Shown: positions 1 to 9,850 of the stretch, piece by piece
Layout: the number at the start of each line of letters is the position of its first letter
Position numbering within the stretch: the stretch's first letter is position 1
DNA from: Dermacentor variabilis
Taxonomy: Eukaryota; Arthropoda; Arachnida; Ixodida; Ixodidae
Assembly (NCBI RefSeq): GCF_050947875.1
Contig: NC_134570.1
Location: 227,029,265 to 227,093,264, forward strand
Length of the DNA stretch: 64,000 nt
Reading direction: 5' to 3'
Translations under genes and position numbers: made by a program
The notes under the pieces: generated by a model
Database searches by the model: none
Seen by the model: the letters and a program-made list of their open reading frames with translations, nothing else
What the model was told of the DNA's origin: nothing

Positions 1-870
1 CTTTCAAGGATCCGCTCAATTTACTCGAGGATAAGCACGAGGACGCGGCTAATCCCGGGAACGCAAGAAAAGAAAGCTTCTGTTTAGAATCGAGCACAAT
101 TGATGCGGCCGCATCGGTTTCTCCGCGATCCGAGTCAGTAATATTTGCGCAGCTATGATGACATTAAGACGCACGGCGCTGCAGGAAAAGGGGTGTCAAA
201 ACTGGTTCACTGGTTGCTTCGATCTCGAAAACGAATCGTGGTGACCGACTTTTGTGGTAGACAGCTAGCAAAGAACTCGTATGGGCCCGACCCTTTGAGG
301 AAACGTTCGAGTGACAGTGCGAAGACTGCAGTTTCACGCATCTGTCACACTGTATATAAATCCATATTGCGGCGTTCGGAGATTGCTGTAAACACAGCGT
401 GTGGCGACGTAAACGTGGGCATGTACGCTTGCAGCGCTTGTCGTCTGCTGCTCCAGAGAGGAAACGGGGGAGAAGCGTGCGTGTGCTTGCGGCCCCACCA
501 CATTCCTCGGGCTCTCGGGTGACGCACGAGACGCTCAAAAAAATTGCTTTCCATCTCTGCAGGCACCTAATAGATAGCATAATATTTTTCTGCCTTGTAA
601 TATTGAACGCTGACTATTATTATAGAGAAACGCATGACAGTATAGTTGAAATCATTTTGCGTTGATGTCTTTAATCAAAATGTGTACATTAATGAACGCA
701 TAAGACAACTTTCTTTCATATCTTTCAAGTTAAACGCATTGTTTAGTAAGATTTGATATATTTCAATTGTTTTTAGTTTAATTTATTAAAGTGACGTCAC
801 TTCCGTGCGTTGCAGGAGTCGATTCTGTGTGGAGTCGTCTGGGGAGCACCGCGTTGCACGAGACGCTGCC
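1..870. other. Unassigned sequence
   Basis: No coding region, RNA or repeat that I recognise. An open frame at 145-522 (+) encodes about 125 residues without a known domain and is overlapped by equally long frames on the other strand, so I do not call it a gene. The stretch 600-800 is AT-rich. A repeat shared with 2634-2945 begins at about 871. Confidence 0.5.
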
Positions 871-1185
871 TATGAATTTATCGCGGGCATGCCAGTGCCT
901 TGAGACGCTTGGCGCGTTTCGATTTGGCCACCTGGACAAGCTCAATCGTTGCAATTAATAGCAATTGTACGCGTTCCCGGCGTCTTCTGCACTTCGAAGA
1001 ATATAGATTGCGCTGAAATATACGACAATAGGATTTATATAGCGTAATATACAAAGCCACAAGAACGTTTAATTGAATCCACAAGCACCAAGATCAGACA
1101 AATCCATGTACTTCCCACCATTCCCATGGTAGGACAACGACTGCAGCGCCAGAGTTCCCTCTAGTAATTTTTGTAGGAAACTCTA
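871..1185. repeat. End fragment of long-TIR DNA element
   Basis: This 315-bp segment is nearly identical to 2634-2945, the right half of the complete element at 2317-2945, and finishes with the same terminal sequence GTAGGAAACTCTAT. No matching left end is seen upstream, so it is either a truncated copy or one end of a larger, diverged element. It contains no coding region. Confidence 0.75.
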
Positions 1186-1378
1186 TAGGCACCCTGCAAT
1201 GCAGTTTGCAGAACAGGCCGTGCCATCTGGCGGCCGAAGCAAGAAGCGTGAAGGCGTTCCAGGCAATCGCGCGCGCGCGGAGACCCTTTGCTGCCATTGC
1301 CTCCGTTGTTCAGCGTGCGCTTTTAGAGCTTCTGTCTTTCGCACCCGAAAGAGAACCTGTGCGCCTGTTGAAGGTCCG

Positions 1379-1537
1379 ATGGCGTCATTGGACTCGTGTG
1401 ATCAGCCCCCTGCCAAAGCTGTGAAGAAGAAAAGTGGGCGGAGGTACTGCTCTGTAAAAGACTGCCACAATCGTGAAGGGACGCCAGGCGTAAGGCTGTA
1501 TGTTTTTAGTGCAACTGCTTATGATACCTTCACATGA
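1379..1537 (+). CDS. Partial THAP-type zinc-finger exon
   Basis: The frame from ATG 1379 encodes about 52 residues. The segment RYCSVKDCHNREGTPGVRL fits the start of a THAP DNA-binding domain: an aromatic residue, C-x4-C, then a basic/acidic loop leading to a hydrophobic strand. The later C-x2-H pair and the conserved tryptophan are absent, so this is a first exon or a truncated relic. The frame is open upstream to 1199 but that part is not THAP-like. THAP domains occur in P-element transposases and in host regulators; a P-type transposase relic lies at 35300-36605 but is not obviously connected. A long-TIR repeat lies just upstream, suggesting mobile-element origin rather than a host gene. 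Expression is unknown. Confidence 0.5.
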   Translation: MASLDSCDQPPAKAVKKKSGRRYCSVKDCHNREGTPGVRLYVFSATAYDTFT

Positions 1538-1539
1538 AG

Positions 1540-2316
1540 TAGGAGAAGTGGTACACAATGGTCATGTTTTTCAACTACCTAATGGTTTTCTACCATTGTC
1601 AGCTATGTATGAATAAATCTGACATTGAATGTTGCACAGCAGGAGTACAAAATGTGAACTGTTTTCTTCCATCACGTGTGGCAAGCAAAGTCTGGTACTA
1701 CATGCAGATCCCAATGAACACGTTTTATTTTGCTGCAGCAGGCAGAAGCCAGCTGAAAAAAAACTTCTCAAGGCCTGGTATCGCCTCTTGCAGAAAGGAG
1801 TCATCCCTGCCAACATGAATAGTTAGGTGTTCTTTCTTCGAGTAGACAAAAAAAAAACATTTTTTTACATTCAGCAAGTACATTAAAATTTGCACTTGGG
1901 TGTAATATCTGTGCGACTTCTTAAGTTTCGGAAGCGGCGTCCTTTCCGTAGTATAGATGGCCGAAAGTATTGGTCGAGGCCGTCAACCGACTTGAAGCCG
2001 CAATGCAGAACCCGCGACATCGCGGGTGTTGGCGGTCTCTCACTGGATGCTGACAAGCGATAATGGCAAATCCAAGAGTGAAGGTTGCTGCAAACGTAGC
2101 AGAACGATGTCCACAGAAAAAGCTAGCGCGCGTTGCACCGTTCAGAAGCGTTGAAATCACGGATGCGCGACCCACGGGAAGCAATACCGGCAATGCAAGC
2201 ACGGCGGCAACAACGAACGGAGCGCCTTCGTGTTTGGCGACACCTCCGTTGGTGGCGCAGATGGCAGCGCGCTGGTGGCGCCGCCCGACGATTGGAGGGT
2301 GCCTATGGTCACGGGC
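1540..2316. other. Unassigned sequence between long-TIR repeats
   Basis: I see no supported gene. Short frames on both strands overlap each other and lack domains. The segment 2297-2313, read on the minus strand, resembles 1182-1198 (shared ATAGGCACCCT core). It lies just outside the long-TIR element and may be a remnant of an older, larger inverted pair. Confidence 0.4.
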
Positions 2317-2945
2317 ATAGAGTTTCCTACAAAATTACTAGAGGGAACTCTGGCGCTAGTGTCTACGTGAGCTACAATGGGAGCGGTTGTCCCAGCATGG
2401 GAATTATGGGAAGTACATGGATTTGCCTAAACTTCGTCTTTTTTGGCTTCAAACGGCTTTGTGACTTAGTAAACTCGTCATTTTCAACAGTTTATTGCAT
2501 AATAAATAATTAAATAAACATCATTAAAATTGCCCGACTGCAGGATTCGAACACAGGGACTCTAGTACAGAAGCCTGATATTGAAACCATTAAGCCACGG
2601 CTGCATGTATCGACAAGCGAATGAAACGCACTTATGAATTTATCGCGGGCATGCCAGTGCTTTGAGACGCTTGGTGCGTTTCGATTTGGGCACATAAACA
2701 AGCTCAATCATTGCAATTAATAGCAATTGTACGCGTTCCCCGGCGTCTTCTACACTTCGAAGAATATAGATTGCGCCGAAATATACGACAATAAGATTTA
2801 TATAGCGTAATATACAAAGCCACAAGAACGTCTGAATCCACAAGCACGAAGATCAGACAAATCCATGTACTTCCCATCATTCCCATGGTAGGACAACGAC
2901 TGCAGCGCCAGAGTTCCCTCTAGTAATTCTTGTAGGAAACTCTAT
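2317..2945. mobile_element. Non-autonomous long-TIR DNA transposon (Mutator-like size)
   Basis: The element begins ATAGAGTTTCCTAC and ends GTAGGAAACTCTAT, and the inverted similarity continues inward for roughly 110 bp. GGTCACGGG flanks it at 2307-2315 and 2946-2954, a 9-bp target duplication with one extra base (C2316) on the left. Long TIRs with about 9-bp duplications are characteristic of Mutator-like elements; no transposase is encoded, so the superfamily is an inference. The right flank continues as the ~465-bp tick repeat, showing that it jumped into that repeat. Confidence 0.75.
2531..2604 (-). other. tRNA-like segment inside long-TIR element
   Basis: Read on the minus strand this segment carries an A-box-like TGGCTTAATGG and a well-kept B-box core, GTTCGAATCC, at tRNA-like spacing. 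The arms do not pair well enough for a working tRNA. It is probably a captured tRNA or SINE promoter fragment within the DNA element. Confidence 0.45.
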
Positions 2946-3539
2946 GGTCACGGGTACGTGATCTTTTGCGTGAAGTGGGACAATAGTCACATCCTACCTC
3001 AAGACATCAGTGTTGCCAGATTGGAGACCCTCGTTATGTAATAAACGAGAAGAAAGGGCAGTAACTGAGGGCCTCGATATTTATTTATCATATCATAAGA
3101 AGGGGGCCCACAAACATTGAAACAAAGGATTGAATAGAGGAAATTACTTGTACTTAATAAATGAAATAGAAAAGTTATCAAATAACGGAAGTGTAAGTGG
3201 ATGAAAAAAATAACTTGCGGCAGGTGGGGAATGATGCCACGTCTTCGCATTTCGCGTGCGATGCTCTATTACTTGAGCTACCGCGGCACAGTTTCCCCAT
3301 TCGCTTTTTGGGTATTTGTGTTCCCTACTCGAAGTCTGGAAGTGTTAGCCAGCGCCACCACTCACAAACCTTGGCGGTGGATGTGGAACATCATTTCTGC
3401 CGCAGGCGTCGCGAATATTTGATCTTTTTGGGTGAAGGGCAACTGGTCAATAAACTCGCACGTGCTACCTCAAGGCAACAATGTTGCCAGATTCGGGGCC
3501 TTCGTTATGTAATAAATGAGGAGGGCGTTAACTCAGGGT
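2946..3539 (+). repeat. Dispersed ~465-bp tandem-type repeat, about 1.2 units
   Basis: The motif with GTGATCTTTT, CTACCTCAAG, GTTGCCAGATT and TTATGTAATAAA occurs near 2955-3045 and again near 3418-3520, giving a period of about 465 bp. Diverged copies lie at 16395-16858, 21288-21410, 27019-27505 and inverted at 27510-28140. It has no coding capacity and bears a tRNA-like segment on its minus strand. It served as target for the long-TIR elements and for the Gypsy at 21411. Confidence 0.75.
3217..3287 (-). other. tRNA-like segment of the 465-bp repeat (degenerate)
   Basis: On the minus strand it starts GCCGCGGTAGCTCAAG, which matches an acceptor strand followed by a D-arm, and continues with an anticodon-arm-like TCGCACGCGAAATGCGA. 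The 3' acceptor strand is altered relative to the copy at 27192-27261. This is a repeat component, not a functional tRNA gene. Confidence 0.6.
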
Positions 3540-4879
3540 ATAGAGTTTTTAAGTAAATACCCTAGAGGGAAATGTGGCGCTAGTGTCTACGGGGGTTCTC
3601 ATGAGCGTTGCCTCAACCTACATGGGAATGATGGGAGGTACAGGCTTCGGATTGACTTCCGTCTTTAGACTAGTGGCGTTTGCTTGTGGCGCAGTAAACA
3701 AAGCTATACTCAAGTATTAGCGCGTAAAATCTAATTTTATTTCTGCAGTATGTTATATAATGTACAATACGCTACATAAACTTTGTATGACTTTGAGATG
3801 GAAGCATGGTTTACTATGGTTTGTCAGCAGGACACTCCAGGGTATGCATATACTTGTGCGATTCTGTTTCCAATTTAACGCCAAAGAATAATTATTTATT
3901 CATTTTTGCAACAGCAAAACAACCGTGCATGTACTTATATAAAAATACTCATTAAGTATTTCTGGAAATAAAAATGTTGTATTGTGACAAAGCGTTGCGC
4001 CCTTGAGTGGAATGCGACAAGTGTCGTCTGCTACGACGCCTGCTCGCTGCAAACGCGAGACTTTTCTCGCAGACGACAGGCACTTGCGAACTCTCTCAGT
4101 CTTTCGAAAGGCTGCGTCGGCTGTCACGATTGCTGAATGTCTTCAAGTACTTTTAAGCAAATCTGATGCAGTGCTAGCTAGGACGCTAGTGGCTTCCTAC
4201 GAGTATTTCGTCATCATATTTTATATTGACGTACCGCTTCCGAAGCGTTATGGCGTAGCTTTGCACTTACCCATTTTGCGACACTAGACTACAGCCAGGA
4301 AGCAGCAACCTTTCCTACCACAAGTAAGTTTGTGTTCTCAAAGTCCTAAAGCACGCATTTCAATGACACATAAACGAGCAATGCATAATGAAGCTCTCAA
4401 TAAAATTTGATTGTCAAGCCACTAGAAGTACAACTGTCTATGTCTTGCATCAGTAGTGCCTTCTTTTTCCTATCCTGAAGTTTCATAAAGCACGTAACGC
4501 TACAGCGCCAACCTAACCCACTTAACAAACCAAGGTCCAAACGCTCAAAACATGTTCTTTCAACGTTTACGATGCCGTCGCTTTCTCGTCAGGGCTTCGA
4601 CGCCACACCGCGACACAAGCATCGTCCCAGTCGCTGACCCAGCGCGCTATCGCCACTCCGAGCAACATAACAAAGGCAGAGAGCTTTGCGTTGCACTGTC
4701 CCACTGCAGGTTATAGCAATTGGGCTTGGAGCGAAACCAAAACTGCCAAAAAATACTTGTAGACTAGTTCGCCAGTCAACAGAATGCCAATCCGAAGCCT
4801 GTACTTCCCATCATTCCCATGATGATTGAACGATCGCAGCGCCAGATTTGCCTCTAGGTATACTAATATGAAACTCTAT
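3540..4879. mobile_element. Longer member of the long-TIR element group
   Basis: Begins ATAGAGTTTTTAAG and ends ATATGAAACTCTAT. About 110-150 bp at each end are imperfectly inverted; both contain a GGGAATGATGGGA block and a CAGGCTTCGGATTG block on corresponding strands. Flanks are aACTCAGGG (3530-3538) and gACTCAGGG (4880-4888), an 8-of-9 target duplication. The 1.1-kb interior holds no recognisable transposase; the longest frame (4003-4287, +) has no domain. Non-autonomous Mutator-like element is the likeliest reading. Confidence 0.65.
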
Positions 4880-5189
4880 GACTCAGGGCGGCTATCTTGT
4901 ACAGGCAGGCCCCGCACACTCTCAAGTTCAACAAATGGCCACAGAGGGCGAAAAATCAATTGAGGCGCATGTTGCATGGAGTAGGGGCGCAAATTTTGAA
5001 TTCTTGGTAAGAGTAGCAAACGCACCGGCTTTGTCTAGGTCTGGCGGCTCCCTCGTTAGGCCTAGTTGGTAGGAGGGACCTATTGATAGGCTTCGTTAAT
5101 TATTTCAGCTAGCTCCTCAGATTCTTGCATGGGGTAGGGAGTGACAATTCTTTATTTTAGTTTGGGATAGCGGTCGAGGTCGGCTTTGC

Positions 5190-6428
5190 TTGAGTGATTT
5201 GGCGAAGTTCCTCGTTGTGCCTCGGGACGTAGGCCTAGCGATGAAATCGAAGAACGCGAAGGCCGCGGGGGACGGGGAGCAAGTGCAGTGCGACGAGTGC
5301 CTGCGATGGTGCTTCCTCGACGAAACTAAGTTCCAGAATTTAGCAGACGCGGAGGGGTCTAGCTTCACGTGCAGGTCGTGCGAGGGCGTCAGGGAAGCCG
5401 TCCAAAAACTGGAAGGGAATTGGGCGGCTAGGTTCGACGAGCTTAAGGCAGAACTGAGGGAGGAACAGGAGAAGCGGGTAGCACTGCAGGTGAAAGTTGA
5501 CAATTTTGTCAACGTGGAGGCGGCCCAGGCCGCGCAGTTAGTAAGGACCGTGGCCGAGCTTGAGGCAGAAAAAGAAAGGAGCGCCGAACTGGAAAGGCGG
5601 CTCGACGCGCTGGAGACGCGGGCAGCGGAGAAGGTCGGGTCAGGACAACAAAGTGTTGGCAAAAACTCGGAAAGTAGGGTAGACCCTACAGGCGAAGTGG
5701 GAGGCAGGGAGCCAAAGCAAGCCGTCGTCAGCTCACCGCCGGTGAAACGGCGTAGTTAAAGTGAAGCTGCACAACGCGCCCCGAGTGAGGCGACGCTGCA
5801 GCCACAGGGGCGCCAGCGGGCGCAAAGCGAGGGGCAGCAGGCACAGGCTGCAGTCGAACGGTTTGCACGTAGAAGGGTCCTGGTGATAGGGGACTCCAAT
5901 GTGGGGAGGGCCGAACAGGGCGTGATGGCGAGAGTGAAGGCGGACGGACGAGTACAGGTGGAGGTGCAAGCGGGCAAGGGTATGGCGGAAGCAATGACCA
6001 AGGCGCGGGAAGTAATTGGGGTCAGCACGGAGAGCGACAGCTTGGTCATTATGCATTCTGGGCTCAATGACGTGCTTAAGGGGAGAAGCCAGGACCTTGA
6101 GAGGCACATTGAGACTGGGCTGAGTAAGCTTAGAGAGGCCTCCGGGAGGGTGCATGTGACCATATGCACTATCCCAGAGGTCCAGGGCCAGGCTTACCAG
6201 GTAGAAAGGAGGGTGGTCGAGGCCAATCGGGTCATTAGGAGTCTGAGCGGACGACTCGGGTACAGCGTGATGGAGGTCAACAGGGACGTGTACGGAACCG
6301 GCTTCCGACCTTTTGTGCAGGATGGCATTCACTACAGTGGTGCCACTGGCAAAAGGATAGGGGGCAGGATGGGTCGCCAGGCAACAGCTTTTTTAGGGGG
6401 ACCCAGAGCCCTGAAAGAAGCAGTGTAG
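5190..6428 (+). pseudogene. LINE A ORF1: zinc finger, coiled coil, SGNH/GDSL esterase
   Basis: The frame is open from ATG 5190 to TAG 6426-6428 except for one TAA at 5757-5759, so two pieces of 189 and at least 181 codons belong to one ORF of 412 sense codons. The N-terminus has a partial PHD-like finger (CDEC near residue 33, CRSC near 60), then a charged Glu/Arg/Lys-rich coiled coil (about 68-160). The second half has the esterase blocks: GDSN near residue 234, GLND near 290 and a C-terminal DGIHYS with the catalytic Asp/His. ORF1 esterases of this design occur in CR1/L2-group LINEs, where they are thought to bind RNA or membranes during retrotransposition. ORF2 starts within a few bases of its stop, suggesting reinitiation. 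It is a pseudogene unless the TAA is read through. Confidence 0.85.
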
Positions 6429-6430
6429 GC

Positions 6431-9400
6431 GTGGACGATTCGAGGCAGGAGCCACAAACACGCGAACATCGGTACTGTAGGAGAGGTGACAGGAATAAGC
6501 GCAAGAGCCAAATTAAGTCAGACATAGGGTTCATTAACATGCAAGGTGGCAGAAATAGGCTAAAATGGGAGGAAATCGAAGAACAACTAAGGCAGAAGAA
6601 CTTAATGGTTTATGGGTTTGTAGAGACACATCTTAGGGACATGGAACAACCGCCCTGTAACCCTGATTATGCATGGGAATACTGCAACAGAGTGCAGGGT
6701 AGCAGAAAGGGTGGGGGAATTGGAGCATTCATTCATAAAAATACAAATTGGCAAAGGGTCAAACAGGAATGCAAGGAGCATTTATGGCTAGAAGGAAAAG
6801 TAGCAGGGGCGAAAACACTTCTGGGCTTTGTATACCTTTGGACAGGATCAAATGCTAAAGAGGAAAAAAAAAATGTTGGACTGTATAGCAGCGGACATCA
6901 ATGAGCTAGGAAAAGGATGTGAAGTAATTGTATTAGGAGAAATGAATGCGCATGTTGAAGATATGGATGGGTACACAGACTCCACAGGTAACATGCTGCT
7001 GGATATGTGTGAGAGGCTTAACTTAGTTGTCTGTAACTCTACTGAAAAGTGTGACGGGATCATAACATGGGAGGTAGGGGGTCGACACTCGACAATAGAT
7101 TATGCGTTGATGTTACATAGGATGTACGATAGATTAGGAGCCATGATTATAGATGAACAGGGCTCCAGAAGTATAGGTAGCGACCACAAACGTATCAAGT
7201 TGAGTTTTAAGAGAGAAACTAAAGCACGAACGACGCGCGAGGAAACGCCAGATGTGATTTTTTACTCAGAAGACGAAGTGGAAATAGCGGCCAAACAAAT
7301 TGAAGAGGAAATATCAGAGAGCACTGAAACTGATTGGACTTACCCAAAGTTAATAAGACTATTTGAGCGTGAGCTAGGTAAGGCGCGAGTCAGGAAAACA
7401 AGGCAAGGGATACGAAAACTCAAGAGCTGGTGGGATGAAGAGGTTAAGAAGGCCATAAAGAAACGTCAGGAAGCCTCCAGGGAACACAGGTATTCCAAAA
7501 GTAAGGGAGAACCTGAAGCAGAAGTAGAGAGGAAATGGGTAAACTACATAAAATGCAAAAGGGAAGCATCTTATTTGATCAAAGAGAAAATCAAGACAAA
7601 AGGGTCCCAATGGCTGTTAAAAATAAGCAATAAAAAAGATAAACAGGCAGCTAGAAAATTCTGGCAACATCTGAACTCCTTGGTTAATAGGACAAGCCTA
7701 GAGCAGAGGTATATAGTAACAGCTCAAGGTACTCGGTTAGAAGGAGAGGCGGCAATGGAGCATATAGGAACCATGATGAGGGAAAAATTTACAAAACAGA
7801 CAAATGGTACATGCAGTATGTCGGAGAGGGATAGCCCGGTCAACCCACTGCTTTCGCTTGGACAAAAAGAGTGGGAAAGGGCGGAGAAGAGGGTACCAAG
7901 TAGCACATCGGCAGGCCCCGATGGTATTCCAATTATGTTAATAAAGAAATTGGGCCCGAAATCTAAGAAAGCATTCAGGGAGGTGGTGAGCAAAATGCTA
8001 GTGGATGGTAAAGTACCTGACGAATGGAGGCTAAGTAGGATGAGAATGATATATAAGGGAAAGGGGGACAAAGCTGACATAAATAACTACCGGCCTATAA
8101 CAGTGACGTCAGTGGTTTACAGGGTGGTTATGCAGATTATAAAGGACAGACTGCAGGCATGGGTAGAGAACGGGGGTACTTGGAGAGCTACAAAATGGGT
8201 TCCGGAAGCATAGGAGGCTAGAAGACAATCTGTTCTCGCTAACACAGTGCATTGAAATAGCTGAAAAGGAACACAGACCCCTATGGCTGGCTTTTTTGGA
8301 CATCAAGGGAGCCTATGACAGTGTACTTCAAGAGGGGTTGTGGGGCATTCTGGAAACTTTAGGAGTGCAGGATGGAGTAACCAATTTCTTAAAAGATATC
8401 TATAAATGTAACCGGATGATTATACAATGGGAAAAGCAGGCTTCGGAGCCTGTAATAATTCGGCGGGGGCATAGGCAGGGGTGCTCATTGTCACCTCTGA
8501 TGTTTACGCTGTACCTACAAGGTCTAGAGGCCAAAATACAGCAAAGCGGACTCGGCTTCAACCTATCATTTCTCAAGCAAGGAAAATTGATTGAACAGTC
8601 ATTACCAGGACTGATGTACGCGGATGATATTGTATTAATGGCTGACAATGCAGAAGATCTGCAGGAATTAATGGACATATGTGGTACAGAAGGACACAGG
8701 TTAGGCTTGAAGTTTAGCAAAGAAAAATCAGCAGTCATGATTTTTAATGATAACAGTTGCGGCGAGCATAAGATACAGGAGGCCACGCTGGAGATAGTCG
8801 ATAAATACAAGTACCTTGGGGTGTGAATAAATAATGGCATTGAGTATCTGACAGAGTACGAAAAATATCTAACGACTAAAGGTAACAGAAGTGCAGCGAT
8901 TATGAAGAGTAGGGCACTGTGGAACTACAATAGGTACGAGGTAGTACGAGGGATATGGAAGGGGGTAATGGTACCAGGCCTGACTTTTGCCAATGCAGTT
9001 CTATGTATTAGAACAGAGACCCGGCAACAGTTGGAAATTAGGCAACGTGGTGTGGGTAGGCTCGCTCTGGGAGCACATGGCAAGACACCAAATCTTGGAG
9101 TGCAGGGGGATCTGGGATGGTCTTCTTTCGAGGGCAGAGAGGCTAGTAGCAAGATAGCATTTGAGGAGCGATTGAGAAAAATGGGGGAAATTCGGTGGGC
9201 TAGGAAGGTTTTCAGTTACTTATACACGAGGAATGTTGACACGAGGTGGAGGAAGCGAACTAGAAAATTGACAAGCAAATACTTGGGCAGTAGCGGGGGA
9301 ACAAGTAAGGAATCATCTGTCAAGAAAAAGGTTAAGGAGGCAGAGAGGGGTATGTGGAGTACAGAGATGCAAACCAAATCAGCATTGGAGACATACAGGA

Positions 9401-9732
9401 CGTTTAAGCAAGAAATAGCCAAAGAAAATATTTACGATAACTCTAAGGGAAGCTCATTGTTGTTCGAAGCCAGGACAGGTGTACTGAGGACTAAAACGTA
9501 CCGAGCCAGATACCAGGAGATAGATTTGGTGTGCGAGGCGTGTAGAGAGGAGGAGGAAACGGTGGAACACCTGATACTTGCTTGTAAACAACTTCACCCT
9601 GCAGTTGAATCTAACGGGGAACTATTCAAAGCCTTGGGTTTTAAAGACAGTGAAAGTAGAATAGACTTTGAACAGGTAGAAATAACTAAACGGAGGCTAT
9701 CTGATTGGTGGACAATATCAACGCAAAAGTAA
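6431..9732 (+). pseudogene. LINE A ORF2: APE endonuclease plus reverse transcriptase
   Basis: Three frames make up one protein. 6431-6904 holds the endonuclease start (FINMQGGRNR, VETHLRD). After a slip in the A-run near 6865 the frame moves to 6828-8213, with the endonuclease end (LGEMNAHVEDMDGY, SIGSDHKRI) and the RT fingers (STSAGPDGIP, NNYRPITVTS). An extra G in the run 8172-8176 shifts to a frame open to 9732, with RT palm FLDIKGAYDS, HRQGCSLSPLMF and the catalytic YADDIVLM. One TGA at 8824-8826 interrupts it; the sister copy has TGG there. A C-terminal C-x2-C...H...C knuckle (CEAC, EHLILAC) near 9530-9590 is typical of these LINEs. No RNase H is seen. The product would nick DNA and reverse-transcribe LINE RNA at the target; this copy cannot. 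Confidence 0.88.
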
Positions 9733-9826
9733 AGGAGTAAATATATAGGTATGCATGCATATAGAACCATTAAAGGCTAGGTGGCGCGCGCCGCCGCCGC
9801 CCGATTCAAAGGGTTGAGCCACAATC

Positions 9827-9850
9827 ATCCATCCATCCATCCATCCATCC
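9827..9850 (+). repeat. (ATCC)6 microsatellite tail of LINE A
   Basis: Six perfect ATCC units end the LINE A 3' UTR, directly after GATTCAAAGGGTTGAGCC. The near-identical sister copy has 30 units at the same place, so tail length varies between copies. Confidence 0.9.

Larger units (their letters stand above)
4895..9850 (+). mobile_element. LINE family A, copy 1 (CR1/L2-like), nearly full length
   Basis: A plus-strand non-LTR retrotransposon of about 5 kb: 5' leader (about 4895-5189), ORF1 with a PHD-like finger and SGNH esterase, ORF2 with APE endonuclease and reverse transcriptase, a roughly 95-bp 3' UTR and an (ATCC)6 tail. The 5' limit is uncertain. A second copy (28174-29534) matches its 3' third at roughly 99% by eye. 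Four lesions make this copy inactive: in-frame TAA in ORF1 (5757), an A-run shift near 6863-6875, a one-base G-run insertion at 8172-8176, and TGG changed to TGA at 8824-8826. Confidence 0.85.
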
